A stretch of 64,000 nucleotides of DNA from Aeromicrobium sp. Leaf350 (GCF_916858655.1 NZ_CAKASL010000002.1:62001-126000), one strand, 5' to 3'; numbered from the stretch's first letter, positions 18,796-29,701 are shown. Numbers and translations are program-made. Notes: a model not told the origin generated them from the letters alone.

Positions 18796-19455
18796 GTGTC
18801 AGAGGCCAATGAGCGCATCCGGGTCCTGCTCGTCGACGACCAGGAGCTCTTTCGTCGCGGGGTCAGCATGGTCCTCAGCGCCGACCCGTCCCTCGACCTG
18901 GTCGAGGTGACGGGCGGCGACGAGGCGTTGACCCAGGTCGCCGAGAACCCTCCGGACGTCGTGCTGCTGGACGTGCGCATGCCGGGGCGCAGCGGGGTGG
19001 AGATCTGCGGCGCGATCAAGGCCACGTCGCCCACGACGGGCATCATCATGCTGACCGCCAGCGACGACGAGTCCGACCTCTACGAGTCCATCAAGAGCGG
19101 TGCCTCCGGCTACCTGCTCAAGGACGGATCCACGTACGACCAGGTCGCCGAGGCCGTGCGGCTCGTGGCCTCGGGCCAGTCGTTGATCAGCCCCACGATG
19201 GCGACCAAGCTGCTCGAGGAGTTCGTGCAGATCTCCAAGGGCCCCGCGCCGTCGGCCAGCCTGACCGCGCGCGAGCTGCAGGTCCTGCGCCTCGTCGCCC
19301 GAGGGCAGTCGAACCGCGAGATCGCCGGGGAGCTGTTCATCAGCGAGAACACGGTCAAGAACCACATCCGCAACATCCTCGAGAAGCTGCAGATGAAGTC
19401 GCGCATGGAAGCGGCGATGTACGCCGTGCGCAGCAAGCTCGTCGACGACCTCTGA
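18796..19455 (+). CDS. Orphan NarL/LuxR-type response regulator
   Basis: A 219-residue response regulator. The receiver domain has LLVDDQE, the phospho-acceptor Asp in DVVLLDVRMPG, MLTAS and the LLKDG switch lysine. The C-terminal LuxR-type HTH (LTARELQVLRLVARGQSNREIA...NTVKNHI) covers about residues 155-215. No histidine kinase gene is adjacent, so its signal is unknown. GTG 18796 is preferred over the earlier in-frame ATG 18748 because the receiver domain starts a few residues later and an A/T-rich CATAGT hexamer lies 6 nt before it. Confidence 0.88.
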   Translation: MSEANERIRVLLVDDQELFRRGVSMVLSADPSLDLVEVTGGDEALTQVAENPPDVVLLDVRMPGRSGVEICGAIKATSPTTGIIMLTASDDESDLYESIKSGASGYLLKDGSTYDQVAEAVRLVASGQSLISPTMATKLLEEFVQISKGPAPSASLTARELQVLRLVARGQSNREIAGELFISENTVKNHIRNILEKLQMKSRMEAAMYAVRSKLVDDL

Positions 19456-19469
19456 GGAGTGATCCCGTC

Positions 19470-20714
19470 GTGACCCCGGCACCGGAGCGCTTCACGGTGC
19501 TCCAGGCGCGCCGGCTCGCCCTGGGTGCGCTGGGCTTCGCCCGCGGCCGTCCCGCCGGGTCCGTCTCGGCCCGACACCTGCGGGCGACGATCGACCGGCT
19601 CGGCTTCTTCCAGATCGACTCCGTCAACGTGCTGCAGCGCGCGCACTACCTGCCGCTGTACTCCCGGCTGGGGCCGTACGACACCTCGATGCTGCACCGG
19701 GCGGCGGAGCGCTCACCGCGCCGCCTCGTCGAGTACTGGGCCCACGAGGCCGCCTTCCTCGACGTCGAGCTCTGGCCCGCGTTCGCGTTCAAGCGCCAGG
19801 ACGAGTCGCGGATGTGGGGCGGGCCCCGCGAGATCGCTCGGGAGAAGCCGCAGCTCGTGGAGCAGGTGCGTGAGGAGGTCGCGCAGCGGGGCCCGCTGAC
19901 GGCGCGCCAGGTCGAGGACGACGTCCCGCGCGACCGGTCGAGCTGGGGCTGGAACTGGTCCGAGGCGAAGCAGGCGCTGGAGTACCTCTTCTACGTCGGT
20001 GAGGTCATGGTGGCGGGCCGCAACGCGCAGTTCGAGCGCCTGTACGACGTGGCCGAGCGCGTGCTGCCCCCGCACGTGGCCGAGCGTCCCGACCTGCCGT
20101 CGGACGCGGCGCACCGTGAGCTCGTGGAGCACGCCGCCCGGGCCCTCGGCATCGGGACCGCTCAGTGCCTGCGCGACTACTTCCGGCTGCAACCGGCGCC
20201 CACGGTCCAGGCGATCGCCGAGCTGCAGGAGGACGGAGTCCTCGTCCCGGCCACGATCGACGGGTGGGCGCGGCCGGCCTGGCGTCACCGTGACGCCGTC
20301 ACGCCCCGCAAGGTCCGCGCGCGGTCCTTGGTCAGCCCGTTCGACCCGCTGGTCTTCGAGCGGACCCGGCTCAAGCAGCTCTTCGACTTCGACTACCGCA
20401 TCGAGATCTACGTCCCGGCGGAGAAGCGGCTCTTCGGGTACTACGTGCTGCCCTTCCTGCTGGGTGACCGTCTGGTGGGTCGTGTCGACCTCAAGCACGA
20501 CCGTCGCACGGGCACGGTGCAGGTGCTCGGGGCGTACTCCGAGAGTCATGCTCCGGGGCACACCGCGGTCGAGCTGGCGGCCGAGCTCGAGCTCCTGGCC
20601 ACCTGGCTCGGGGCCGGCGAGGTGACCGTCGGGGAGCGTGGTGACCTGGCCCCCGCGCTGGCGCAGGCGGTTCACGACCGTCCCGTTCACGGGAATGCTG
20701 GCGAGACCGCCTAG
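19470..20714 (+). CDS. YcaQ/AlkZ-type (HTH_42) DNA glycosylase
   Basis: A 414-residue winged-helix protein of the HTH_42 family. Studied members (E. coli YcaQ/AlkX, Streptomyces AlkZ) unhook interstrand crosslinks or excise bulky N-alkyl lesions. The catalytic Q-phi-D motif is present as Q48-I49-D50 in [11 protein letters not shown], and the family segment [12 protein letters not shown] and late [18 protein letters not shown] are intact. Length is normal for the family. GAGGAG precedes the GTG start. It lies between a regulator and secA and is not part of an antibiotic cluster here, which favours a housekeeping YcaQ-like repair role. Confidence 0.88.
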   Translation: MTPAPERFTVLQARRLALGALGFARGRPAGSVSARHLRATIDRLGFFQIDSVNVLQRAHYLPLYSRLGPYDTSMLHRAAERSPRRLVEYWAHEAAFLDVELWPAFAFKRQDESRMWGGPREIAREKPQLVEQVREEVAQRGPLTARQVEDDVPRDRSSWGWNWSEAKQALEYLFYVGEVMVAGRNAQFERLYDVAERVLPPHVAERPDLPSDAAHRELVEHAARALGIGTAQCLRDYFRLQPAPTVQAIAELQEDGVLVPATIDGWARPAWRHRDAVTPRKVRARSLVSPFDPLVFERTRLKQLFDFDYRIEIYVPAEKRLFGYYVLPFLLGDRLVGRVDLKHDRRTGTVQVLGAYSESHAPGHTAVELAAELELLATWLGAGEVTVGERGDLAPALAQAVHDRPVHGNAGETA

Positions 20715-20767
20715 ACTCGCCCTGTTCAGGCCACTCCAGCGGCCAGTCTTCGAGGAAGTGCATCCGC
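20712..20767 (+). promoter_or_regulatory. Probable secA promoter and leader
   Basis: TAGACT (20712-20717) overlaps the stop codon of the upstream glycosylase gene and fits a -10 element. A leader of about 45 nt then reaches GTG 20768, with GAGGAAG 11-17 nt before it. Unlike many genes here, secA therefore seems to have a 5' leader. Confidence 0.4.
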
Positions 20768-23497
<2,730 letters not shown>

Positions 23498-23512
23498 CCC
23501 TCAGCGACACGC

Positions 23513-23543
23513 ACGGCCCCTCGGACCTGGTCCGGGGGGCCGT
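23513..23543. terminator. Bidirectional terminator between secA and converging operon
   Basis: A 14-bp stem (ACGGCCCCTCGGAC with its partner, one G-T pair) with a 3-nt loop lies between the convergent stop codons at 23497 and 23546. It can serve both directions. There is no long T-run. Confidence 0.75.
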
Positions 23544-23545
23544 CG

Positions 23546-24016
23546 TCACGCCCACTCGAGCGCGGTGCACCGCCAGCCCGGCTGGCCCCGGTGGTCGGGG
23601 GCGAGCTCGAGGCGGACGGCCACGGCACGGGAGCGCCGGTGGTGCACGAACCGGCCCGAGACCTCGGCGATGGTCGGCTCGATCATCGAGACGTGCACGG
23701 AGACGATCCGCGCGCTGCTGCGGCGTCCCGACGTGAGGCGCGCACCGAGGGTCGCCCGCCGCTCGAGCTGCCGGTAGACGTCCGGGGCGAGCCAGCCGGC
23801 GAGCTGGCGGGCGGGACGCTCACCCACGAGCACCTCGACGACGGCCTGCAGGAACCGGGACGTCCGTTCCCGCAGGGGAGCCCCGGGCCTCGGGCCGCGC
23901 TCGACCGGCACGGGCAGCACCGGGCGCACGCCGGGGATCGGCAGCGGGATCTGGTGGTCCACCTGGGCGTCGATGCCGAACGGGATCTCGACGGCGAGGG
24001 CCGTGGCGGACCTCAT
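23546..24016 (-). CDS. Rv3235-like small conserved protein
   Basis: A 156-residue protein matching the actinobacterial Rv3235-type family by its pattern: a proline-rich N-terminus (QIPLPIPGVRPVLPVP), a helical R.F.QA.VEVL.GERP..QL.GWL....Y middle and a C-terminal V.VRLE....W.CTALEW strand. The function is unknown. It overlaps the LysM gene by 4 bp (ATGA, 24013-24016), so both are one operon. Family members are usually found near secA in actinobacteria, as here. Confidence 0.7.
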   Translation of the reverse strand: MRSATALAVEIPFGIDAQVDHQIPLPIPGVRPVLPVPVERGPRPGAPLRERTSRFLQAVVEVLVGERPARQLAGWLAPDVYRQLERRATLGARLTSGRRSSARIVSVHVSMIEPTIAEVSGRFVHHRRSRAVAVRLELAPDHRGQPGWRCTALEWA

Positions 24017-24639
24017 GGCGTCACCGGCGTCGCGGCGAGGAAGCCGGTCGGCGCCGTGAGGACCTGGCCGGGCACGAGCAGATCGGGGTCCGGGCCGATG
24101 ACGGGGACGTTGGCCCGGTGCCAGGCGGAGGTCAGTGCCGCGACCGTGGAGTCGGGGCTGCCCGGCGGAGCGTGTCGCCGGGCGATGTCCCAGAGGCAGT
24201 CGCCGGGTTGCACCACGACCGTGCCAGCAGCCCCGCCGGTCGCGGGTGGGGGCGCGGACGTGGGTGCCGCTGCCGCGACCGCCACGGTGGCCCGGTCGGG
24301 CAGCGGGAGTCCGTCGAGGTCGCTCGGAGCAGCCTGAGCCGCGCCGCCGAGCGCCAGGGCGCCCGTCGTGAGTCCGGCGGCGAGCCACCGCGGGGCCAGG
24401 CGGCGTGCGGCAGCGGTGCCGACGCCGGTGTGGGAGGCGAGTGCCACCAGGGCCAGCACGGCCAGGAGCCACAGCGCCACGCCGGACAGGAGCAGCGAGG
24501 TGACCGCCGTCAGGGCCTCGGCCAGGTCGCCGTGAGCGATGCGTTGCGGCGCGGCGGGCACCTCCGGCGCAGCGAGCGCGAGCCCGCCGGTGGCGCCGAT
24601 GGCGGTCCAGCCGCGTCTGCCTGGCCTCGAATCGTGCAT
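24013..24639 (-). CDS. LysM-domain membrane protein
   Basis: A 208-residue protein with hydrophobic segments near the N-terminus (ALTAVTSLLLSGVALWLLAVLALVALAS, about 40-67, and a weaker one near 80-100) and a C-terminal LysM domain (VVQPGDCLWDIARRH...VPGQVLTAP, about 147-198) expected to bind peptidoglycan outside the membrane. The conserved GD.LW.IA start is intact. ATG 24639 has a GGGGGAAA ribosome binding site; the upstream in-frame start would read through the phased repeat region. The operon with the Rv3235-like gene faces secA. Phased CGTTTGA repeats occupy its promoter. Confidence 0.82.
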   Translation of the reverse strand: MHDSRPGRRGWTAIGATGGLALAAPEVPAAPQRIAHGDLAEALTAVTSLLLSGVALWLLAVLALVALASHTGVGTAAARRLAPRWLAAGLTTGALALGGAAQAAPSDLDGLPLPDRATVAVAAAAPTSAPPPATGGAAGTVVVQPGDCLWDIARRHAPPGSPDSTVAALTSAWHRANVPVIGPDPDLLVPGQVLTAPTGFLAATPVTP

Positions 24640-24648
24640 GATTTCCCC

Positions 24649-24695
24649 CGTTTGATGACGTTTGATACCGTTTGAACACAGACAAGACCGTTTGA
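24649..24695. repeat. Helically phased CGTTTGA direct repeats
   Basis: Four exact copies of CGTTTGA start at 24649, 24659, 24669 and 24689, that is at 10, 10 and 20 bp, one or two DNA turns apart. They lie 10-56 bp upstream of the LysM start codon, read as TCAAACG on that strand. This is the layout of an operator for a protein that binds head to tail on direct repeats. Confidence 0.8.
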
Positions 24696-24749
24696 CCGCA
24701 CCTGTCAACGACCCGTCCCCAGGACAAGGAAGGGTCGCGAAGCGGTCAC

Positions 24750-24761
24750 TAGGCTCCGCGC
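24750..24761 (+). promoter_or_regulatory. -10 element TAGGCT, leaderless-type
   Basis: TAGGCT at 24750-24755 is followed by 6 nt and ATG 24762. No Shine-Dalgarno sequence is present. Confidence 0.55.
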
Positions 24762-25262
24762 ATGCGGTGGGAGCGGCTGTTCGCCGACCTGGAGGCCCAG
24801 GCTCTCGACGACGCCGCCCTCGAGCGCGATGCCCTCGTCGAGGAGCTCGTCGACGAGGAGTGGGCCTCGGTCGGCAGCCGCGACGTCCTGTGGGGCGAGG
24901 TGGTGATCGAGGTCCTGGGGGCGGGGCGGATCGACGGTGTCGTCACGCAGTCGCTGGCCGACCTCCTCGTCGTCGAGTCGGCAGGGTGCGAGGACGTCGT
25001 CGTGTCACGGGCGGCCGTCGTGGGGTGGCGCGGCGGACGCGGACGCGCCCCGGCGCTGACACCGGTCACGGGCAGGCTCGGGTGGGCGCACGTCTGGAGG
25101 GCGCTGCGCGACGAGGGCTCCGAGGCGCGGGTCGCGCGCGTCGACGGAGCGCACGTCGTCGGTCAGGTCGGCGCCGTCATCGCGGACGCAGTCCTGCTGG
25201 AGGGCCCGTCAGGGCGCACCTGGCTGCCGTGGTCGGCGATCGCGACGGTGCGGTCAGGCTGA
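24762..25262 (+). CDS. Conserved actinobacterial protein of unknown function
   Basis: A 166-residue protein. It starts MRWERLFADLEAQ, followed by an acidic helical stretch (DAALERDALVEELVDEE) and a mixed beta region (GEVVIEVLGAGRIDGVV, DVVVSRAAVVGW) ending LLEGPSGRTWLPWSAIATVR. No transmembrane helix, signal peptide or DNA-binding motif is apparent; relatives are sometimes labelled Fis-type regulators without clear support. It lies beside the secA-side LysM operon and diverges from it. Function unknown. Confidence 0.75.
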   Translation: MRWERLFADLEAQALDDAALERDALVEELVDEEWASVGSRDVLWGEVVIEVLGAGRIDGVVTQSLADLLVVESAGCEDVVVSRAAVVGWRGGRGRAPALTPVTGRLGWAHVWRALRDEGSEARVARVDGAHVVGQVGAVIADAVLLEGPSGRTWLPWSAIATVRSG

Positions 25263-25277
25263 GGCCGCCGGGCGGTG

Positions 25278-25538
25278 TCAGTCGGTGGTCGGGTGGGAGT
25301 CGACCGACTCGTCGGCCAGCTCGACATCGGTCTCGGGCGGGTGGACACCGGCGCGCGCGTACTGACGCTGGATGTAGTCCTCGAGCTCGACGTGCTCGAC
25401 CCGCCACTGTCCGCGTCCACCGATCTGGATGCCCCGGAGGTCTCCGTTGCGGACCAGTGCGTAGACCTGGCGGACCGTCACGTTGAGGACCTCGGCGACA
25501 TCGGCCAGCGTGAGGAATCGCGGCGTCTCCGAAACCAT
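25278..25538 (-). CDS. BldC/excisionase-type helix-turn-helix protein
   Basis: An 86-residue DNA-binding protein with one MerR-like winged HTH (FLTLADVAEVLNVTVRQVYALVRNG, residues 8-32) followed by the wing and a helix (GGRGQWRVEHVELEDYIQRQY). The C-terminal 25 residues are acidic. Small proteins of this type include BldC, which binds direct repeats head to tail, and phage excisionases. No integrase or attachment site is nearby, so a regulator is more likely. CACACT lies 6 nt before the ATG. The phased repeats at 24649-24695 are a candidate target. Confidence 0.85.
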   Translation of the reverse strand: MVSETPRFLTLADVAEVLNVTVRQVYALVRNGDLRGIQIGGRGQWRVEHVELEDYIQRQYARAGVHPPETDVELADESVDSHPTTD

Positions 25539-25688
25539 GACGCCAGTGTGGCACGGCGGAGTGTCAGTGCAGGGCGCGCCGCCGGGGCCTGTGGACGAGG
25601 CCCGCAGGGGGTGGCGGAGTCGTCGGGTGCTCCAGTAGAACTCCGGAGCAGGCGTCTCTCGGGCGCCGTCGATCCGGGGGGATGAGCG

Positions 25689-26333
25689 ATGACGCGAGGT
25701 GGGGCGGGAGCACGTCCGGCACGACGGGTCAGGGTGCACCGATGGCGCGACCCGCGTCTTCTCGCGGGGGTGGTGCTGGTGCTGGGCGCGACGACCCTGG
25801 GTGCGCGGGTCATGGCCCAGGCCGACGACACGGTCGAGTACTGGACCGTGTCGTCGTCGGTGCAGGCGGGCGATCCCGTGCAGCGCGCCGACCTCGTGGC
25901 CGCCAGCGTCCGCCTCGGCGACGAGGTCGCCGGGGCGTACGTGCGGGTCGACGACGAGCTGCCCGGCGAGATCGCGGACCTGCGCTGGAGCACCGACCTC
26001 GCGCCGGGCTCACTCGTGGGGCAGGAGGCCTGGCGGGCGGGGGAGCCGTCTCGCGGTCACCTGCCGGTCTCGGTGCAGACCGGGTACCTTCCGGGCGACC
26101 TGGCGCCGGGCGACCTGGTCGACGTCTGGGTCGGTCCGGGGCCGGGCGAGCCCGCGGACGTCCCGGCGACGCGCGTCGCCGTCGCGTTGCGCGTGCTCGA
26201 CGCCGGGGAGTCCGAGACGTTGGGGGCCAGCGTCACCCGCACGGTCGTGCTCGACCTCGGTGACGACGCGCTGGACGGCGAGCAGGTCGCAGCGACGGCC
26301 GCCGGCCACGTGACCCTGGTCCGCGTGCCGTGA
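25689..26333 (+). CDS. SAF-domain (CpaB/RcpC-like) membrane protein
   Basis: A 214-residue protein with one N-terminal membrane helix (LLAGVVLVLGATTLGARVMA, about 24-43) followed by an SAF domain (VSSSVQAGDPVQRADLVAASVRL...PGSLVGQ) and a C-terminal beta domain (GDLVDVWVGP). This is the CpaB/RcpC pilus-assembly layout, in which the protein sits at the periplasmic face of a Tad pilus machine. No flp, cpaF, tadB or tadC is present in the window, so a pilus role is uncertain. It overlaps the CpaE-like gene by 4 bp. Confidence 0.8.
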   Translation: MTRGGAGARPARRVRVHRWRDPRLLAGVVLVLGATTLGARVMAQADDTVEYWTVSSSVQAGDPVQRADLVAASVRLGDEVAGAYVRVDDELPGEIADLRWSTDLAPGSLVGQEAWRAGEPSRGHLPVSVQTGYLPGDLAPGDLVDVWVGPGPGEPADVPATRVAVALRVLDAGESETLGASVTRTVVLDLGDDALDGEQVAATAAGHVTLVRVP

Positions 26334-27484
26334 CCGACGTCGCGATCGCCGCGGCCGGCGCGGCCTGGGAGCCGGCCGCCATCGCGGCGATCGAGCGCGC
26401 GCCGCACCTGCGCCTCGCGCGGCGCTGCGTCGACGTCGCCGAGCTGCTGGCGGTCGCGCGCACCGGCGTGGCCGCGGTGGCCGTGGTCGATCCGTCGTTG
26501 TCCGGGCTCGACCTCGACGTCGTGCGTGAGCTGATCGCGTGCGGCGTCGCGGTGGCCGCCTGCGGCGACCCTGCGGGGGCCGTTGCGCTCGGCATCGTCC
26601 GCCGGCCCGCTCCGGACCGCCTCGGAGACGTCGACTGGGGCGAGCCGGCTCCCGTGCCGCCTCCTCCGCCCGCGCCCGTCGAGGGAGGGCGCACCCGCAC
26701 CGTGGTCGTCTGGGGTCCGACCGGCGCTCCGGGGCGGTCGACCCTCGCCGTCGGTCTCGCCTCGGCCGCGGCGACCACGGACCGTCGGGTGGCCCTGGTC
26801 GACGCCGACGTGGCCGGTGGCAGCCTCGCCCAGCAGCTCGGCGTGCTCGACGACCTCAGCGGCGTCCTCGGCGCGTGTCGCGCCGCCGGCAACGGCCGCG
26901 CGCACGAGGTCGTCGACCACCTCGTCGAGGTCGAACCGGGCCTCGACCTGATGACCGGCCTGCCGCGGGCCGACCTGTGGCCGCACCTGCGGGTCGGCGC
27001 CTTCGGCACGGTCGTCGACCGCCTCAGGATCGACCACGACGTCGTCGTGGACGTCGGCTCCGGGCTGGACCTCGACGGCGCCGTCGGACGCTCTCGGCAC
27101 GCCCTGACCCGGCACCTGGTCGAGACCGCCGACGCGGTCGTCGTCGTGGGTCGAGCCGACCCGGTCGGGCTGACCCGCCTGGTGCACGGGCTCCTGGAGC
27201 TGCGCGAGGTGGTGCCGGGGCCCCCGGCGGCCCTCGTCCTCAACCACGTCCGCCCGGGGCTGGGCTGGAAGGAGGGAGAGATCGCCGAGACCGTGCGGCG
27301 TCTGACCGGGCTCGTGCCCGACGTGTTCCTGCCCCTCGACCACGCTGTGCTCGACACCGCGGCGATGCTCGGCAGGTCACCTCGCGCATCGGCGCCGAGC
27401 TCGACGTTCGTGCGTCGTCTCGAGGTCCTCGCCACGTCCGTCATGGGCGGGCGTGCGGTGATAGCGTCGCCTGCACCGGAGTGA
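26330..27484 (+). CDS. CpaE/ParA-like ATPase with degenerate P-loop
   Basis: A 384-residue protein with an N-terminal receiver-like fold (residues 1-95), a proline linker (PVPPPPPAPVEGG) and a C-terminal SIMIBI/MinD-ParA type domain. The P-loop reads GPTGAPGRST (129-138): the usual Walker A lysine is Arg136 and the signature lysine near its start is also missing. The switch segment ALVDADVAGGSL is kept. CpaE proteins position Tad pilus machinery at the pole. The preceding SAF gene fits this, but the rest of a Tad locus is absent. ATP hydrolysis should not be assumed. Confidence 0.8.
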   Translation: MTDVAIAAAGAAWEPAAIAAIERAPHLRLARRCVDVAELLAVARTGVAAVAVVDPSLSGLDLDVVRELIACGVAVAACGDPAGAVALGIVRRPAPDRLGDVDWGEPAPVPPPPPAPVEGGRTRTVVVWGPTGAPGRSTLAVGLASAAATTDRRVALVDADVAGGSLAQQLGVLDDLSGVLGACRAAGNGRAHEVVDHLVEVEPGLDLMTGLPRADLWPHLRVGAFGTVVDRLRIDHDVVVDVGSGLDLDGAVGRSRHALTRHLVETADAVVVVGRADPVGLTRLVHGLLELREVVPGPPAALVLNHVRPGLGWKEGEIAETVRRLTGLVPDVFLPLDHAVLDTAAMLGRSPRASAPSSTFVRRLEVLATSVMGGRAVIASPAPE

Positions 27485-27492
27485 GGAGGGCC

Positions 27493-28899
27493 ATGCAGCG
27501 ACTGAGCCCGTTGGACGCGTTGTTCCTGCAGAGCGACAGCACCACCGTCCCCCGTCAGATCGCGACCCTGGCGATCCTCGAGGGTGGTGACGAACCCCTC
27601 GACCACGACCGGTTGCTGCGCATCATCGACGAGCGCATCGACCTTGTGCCTCGCTACCGACAGGTGCCGCGCCACGTCCCCGGCCGCATCGGACCGCCGG
27701 TGTGGACCGACGACGAGAACTTCGACATCACGATGCACGTGCGCCGCTCGGCGTTGCCCTCACCCGGCACGCGCGACTCCCTGAACGAGCTCGTCGGTCG
27801 CCTGATCGCCCGCCGGCTCGACCTGGAGCGCCCGCTGTGGGAGCTCTACCTCGTCGAGGGCCTGGAGGACGGCGCCGTCGCCCTGCTGTTCAAGTCCCAC
27901 CAGGCACTCGTCGACGGCTCCGAGACCGTCGACCTGGCCCAGGTGCTGCTCGAGGAGGTCGCACACGCGCGCGACATCCCGCACGAGGAGTGGACGCCGC
28001 GGCCGGATCCTGGTGCCGTCAACCTCGCCGCGTCCGCGATCAACCGCACGGTGACCCATCCGGCGGAGGCGCTGCACACCGTCGAGCGCGTCGCGGGCCG
28101 CTTCGTGCGCCACCTGCCGGGCTTCGGGACGCCCACCCCGCCGGCCAGCGGCGTCCTGCACACGACCCTGTCGCGGCATCGCCGGTTCGCCAGCGTCGCC
28201 GTCTCGTTCGACGACCTCCGTCGCGTCCGAGAGCTGCACGGCGGCACCGTCAACGACGCCGTCCTGGCCTCGATCGCCGGTGGCCTGCGCGGCTGGATGC
28301 TGACCCGTGCGGAGCCGGTCACGCCGAAGACCAGCTTCCGCGCCCTCGTGCCGATGTCGGTCGTCTCCGAGGGCCTGCCGACCTCGCTCGGCTCGCGCGT
28401 CCGCGGTCACCTGCTGTCGCTGCCGGTGGGGGAGTCCAACCCGGTCGTGCGGCTCCACCAGGTCTCCTACGCGCTGAAGGACCACCGCGAGACCGGCCTG
28501 GCCGTGGCCGCGAACGAGCTCGCCAACCTCCCCGGTTTCGCGACCTCGACCTTCCACGCCGTCGGCGCCCGCGTCGCGATGGCGGAGGCACGCCGCGACC
28601 ACCACATCACGATCACCAACGTGCCCGGCTCGTTCGACCCGGTCTACCTCGCCGGGCAGCAGGTCCGCGAGGTGTACTCGGCGATCCCGCTGCACGGCAG
28701 CCGGGCCGTCTCGATCGCCGTCACGTCGTACAACGGCCACGTGTTCTTCGGCCTGGTGGGCGATCGCGACGCCGTGCCGGACCTCGACGTGCTGGGGCAG
28801 TGCATCTCGGAGTCGATGGACGAGCTGGTCGAGACCGCGACGTCGTCGGGCCGCCGCGCGCCCCGGGGTCGGCAGCGGCCGACGCGGAGCGACGCGTGA
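27493..28899 (+). CDS. WS/DGAT-family protein with altered catalytic motif
   Basis: A 468-residue protein of the wax ester synthase/diacylglycerol acyltransferase family, which in actinobacteria makes storage lipids from acyl-CoA. The N-terminal LSPLDALFL, the PLW.LYLVEGL segment and the late ITNVPGS motif are all present. The catalytic HHxxxDG is HQALVDG here (His136, Gln137, Asp141): the second, normally catalytic His is Gln. It may be inactive as a classical acyltransferase or do something else. GAGGAGGG precedes ATG 27493. The next small gene overlaps its stop codon. Confidence 0.9.
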   Translation: MQRLSPLDALFLQSDSTTVPRQIATLAILEGGDEPLDHDRLLRIIDERIDLVPRYRQVPRHVPGRIGPPVWTDDENFDITMHVRRSALPSPGTRDSLNELVGRLIARRLDLERPLWELYLVEGLEDGAVALLFKSHQALVDGSETVDLAQVLLEEVAHARDIPHEEWTPRPDPGAVNLAASAINRTVTHPAEALHTVERVAGRFVRHLPGFGTPTPPASGVLHTTLSRHRRFASVAVSFDDLRRVRELHGGTVNDAVLASIAGGLRGWMLTRAEPVTPKTSFRALVPMSVVSEGLPTSLGSRVRGHLLSLPVGESNPVVRLHQVSYALKDHRETGLAVAANELANLPGFATSTFHAVGARVAMAEARRDHHITITNVPGSFDPVYLAGQQVREVYSAIPLHGSRAVSIAVTSYNGHVFFGLVGDRDAVPDLDVLGQCISESMDELVETATSSGRRAPRGRQRPTRSDA

Positions 28900-29186
28900 G
28901 GGTCTACCTCGCGGCCGACGCCGACGACCTCGCGCGTCTCGCGGCGGGCGAGGCGCTCGAGAACGAACAGCTGCTGCCCGCCTCGGAGGACGAGGAGGAC
29001 GAGCTCGCCGCGCTCGAGGAGGCGGCCGAGACCGGTCCGGTCGCCGTGGCCGCCGAGGTCGGGGCCGCCGACGACCCGGTGCTGCTGCGGCACGTCGCCG
29101 CGTTCCACCTCGCGCTCGACGACAGCGGTCACCTGCAGTGGTTCGGCGCCGACGAGCTCGACGAGGTGCGCGCGCTCCTCGGCTGA
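28896..29186 (+). CDS. Small acidic conserved protein, DUF6912-like
   Basis: A 96-residue acidic protein beginning MRVYLAADADDLARL and ending LDDSGHLQWFGADELDEVRALLG. The pattern recalls DUF6912, a short actinobacterial family of unknown function. The GTG start overlaps the stop codon of the WS/DGAT-like gene (GTGA), so translation is probably coupled. No membrane segment or known motif is visible. Confidence 0.7.
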   Translation: MRVYLAADADDLARLAAGEALENEQLLPASEDEEDELAALEEAAETGPVAVAAEVGAADDPVLLRHVAAFHLALDDSGHLQWFGADELDEVRALLG

Positions 29187-29187
29187 G

Positions 29188-29658
29188 TCAGATGCGGGTC
29201 TTGCCCAGCTCGACCTCGGCGTTGATCGACCGGACGATCTGCTTGTGGATCTCGGGCTCGATCTTGCGACCGATGAGGGGGATCGAGACCTTCACGTCGC
29301 CCTTGACGGTGAACACGGTGCCGCCCTTGCCGTCGTCCTCGAGCGCAGCCGTGCCCAGCATCTCGGCCGGCTGACCGACGATCGAGACCTTCACGTCGGC
29401 GACCCGCGAGCCGTCGCTCTTCTGGCTCCACTTCTCGGTCTGCTTGACCTTGACCGTGGGGCCGGTGAGCTTCTTGACGAAGTCGGGCAGCTCGGCCGGC
29501 ATCGAGCGCACGATCGTGACGACGCCGTCGTCGACCGCGACGTCGTACTCGATCGCACCCTGGTCCTCGCACGTCTCGGTGCGGAACTCCTCGGACGTGA
29601 TGAGGCCGTACACCTCGTCGACGGTGGCGCTGTAGGTGAATGTCTCGGAGAGCTTCAT
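29188..29658 (-). CDS. DUF2505 family protein (SRPBCC-like fold)
   Basis: A 156-residue protein with the DUF2505 pattern: a START/SRPBCC-like opening (SETFTYSATVDEVYGLITSEEFRTE), a middle DGVVTIVRSMPAELPDFVKKL and a C-terminal GDVKVSIPLIGRKIEPEIHKQI helix. Such proteins have a hydrophobic pocket, but the ligand is unknown. It converges with the DUF6912-like gene with 1 bp between stop codons, so no separate terminator fits there. Confidence 0.85.
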   Translation of the reverse strand: MKLSETFTYSATVDEVYGLITSEEFRTETCEDQGAIEYDVAVDDGVVTIVRSMPAELPDFVKKLTGPTVKVKQTEKWSQKSDGSRVADVKVSIVGQPAEMLGTAALEDDGKGGTVFTVKGDVKVSIPLIGRKIEPEIHKQIVRSINAEVELGKTRI

Positions 29659-29701
29659 GGGGTCATCCTGTCAGGCGTTTCCCCCGTTGTCAGCGCTCTG
29701 C

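Noticed and set aside
25278..25538. Phage or plasmid excisionase
   Set aside because: The HTH type fits, but no integrase, attachment site, tRNA or phage gene is nearby and codon use matches its neighbours.
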